From the NCBI RefSeq assembly GCF_001428625.1, contig NZ_LMIE01000029.1, forward strand, positions 636,744 through 700,743: a stretch of 64,000 nucleotides of DNA, written 5' to 3'. The number at the start of each line of letters is the position of its first letter. The stretch's first letter is position 1. Positions 64,000 to 64,000 of this stretch are shown piece by piece. The position numbers and the translations under genes are program-made. Below the pieces are notes generated by a model that worked only from the letters and a program-made list of their open reading frames with translations, did not search any database and had not been told where the DNA came from. Origin of the DNA: Hydrogenophaga sp. Root209 (GTDB lineage: Bacteria; Pseudomonadota; Gammaproteobacteria; Burkholderiales; Burkholderiaceae_C).

Positions 64000-64000
64000 G
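63894..64000 (-). mobile_element. IS481-family insertion sequence, one end
   Basis: The element end TGTGAAGAGTCAAGAGGTTG resembles the terminal repeat of IS481 (TGTGAAGATTCAATAGGTTG). It directly adjoins CCTAGT (63888-63893), which fits the NCTAGN target. The rest lies beyond the window, so completeness and a second target copy cannot be seen. Confidence 0.82.

Overview
This is high-GC DNA from a betaproteobacterium, most likely a Burkholderiales member close to Hydrogenophaga or other Comamonadaceae. The pointers are a Bug-type (TctC) binding protein, the tcu tricarballylate cluster, a plasmid-partition-like ParB orphan, and overall gene style. No rRNA, tRNA or CRISPR array was found. All assignments were made by reading the sequence, without database searches.

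Layout: 1-4.0 kb is a haem-uptake cluster (hmuT partial, hmuS, TonB receptor) behind a Fur-box-like site. At 4.1-7.7 kb lie a ParB-like protein and a P-type ATPase. At 7.7-11.7 kb is an extracytoplasmic flavin electron-transfer operon (PepSY, DUF2271, PepSY-flavodoxin reductase, ApbE); the DUF2271 protein carries an ApbE-type flavinylation motif. At 11.9-14.5 kb are an MgtE-like protein and several broken genes. At 14.5-20.4 kb are tcu genes with two matching LysR-type dyads. At 20.4-47 kb is a stress and signalling block: three histidine kinases, an extra rpoN, an NtrC-family activator, hemerythrins, GlsB-, YihY-, MgtC-, DUF2383- and DUF883-type proteins, an outer-membrane barrel, a Crp-family regulator, Ku/LigD, a large catalase and a CBS protein. 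At 47-63 kb are ordinary chromosomal genes (mutS-anbu, uppP, a MacAB-like exporter, glnS). At 63.1 kb an AT-rich foreign gene begins; it is cut by an IS481-family element that leaves the window at the right edge.

The main discovery candidate is a regulon. An rpoN paralogue (22912-24312) lies away from the usual lptB/hpf/ptsN neighbours. It has a -24/-12 promoter of its own, and sites of the form NGGCAYG-N4-TTGCC with exact GG-N10-GC spacing precede at least eleven other transcription units between 12.9 and 47.0 kb. These include hemerythrin, glsB, the Crp-type gene, the outer-membrane barrel, ligD-ku and the hemerythrin-katE-CBS operon. Such genes are usually attributed to sigma-S or ECF-type general stress responses, so a dedicated sigma-54 stress regulon with its own NtrC-type activator (35459-36877) would be new. 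I found no comparable sites in front of the hmu, tcu or macAB genes, but this was an uncounted visual survey.

The same block shows decay. Truncated VOC, DUF4142 and BON genes still have sigma-54-type promoters. A DUF6622-like gene has a one-base frameshift, a receiver gene has an in-frame TAG, and an SDR gene has lost its 5' half.
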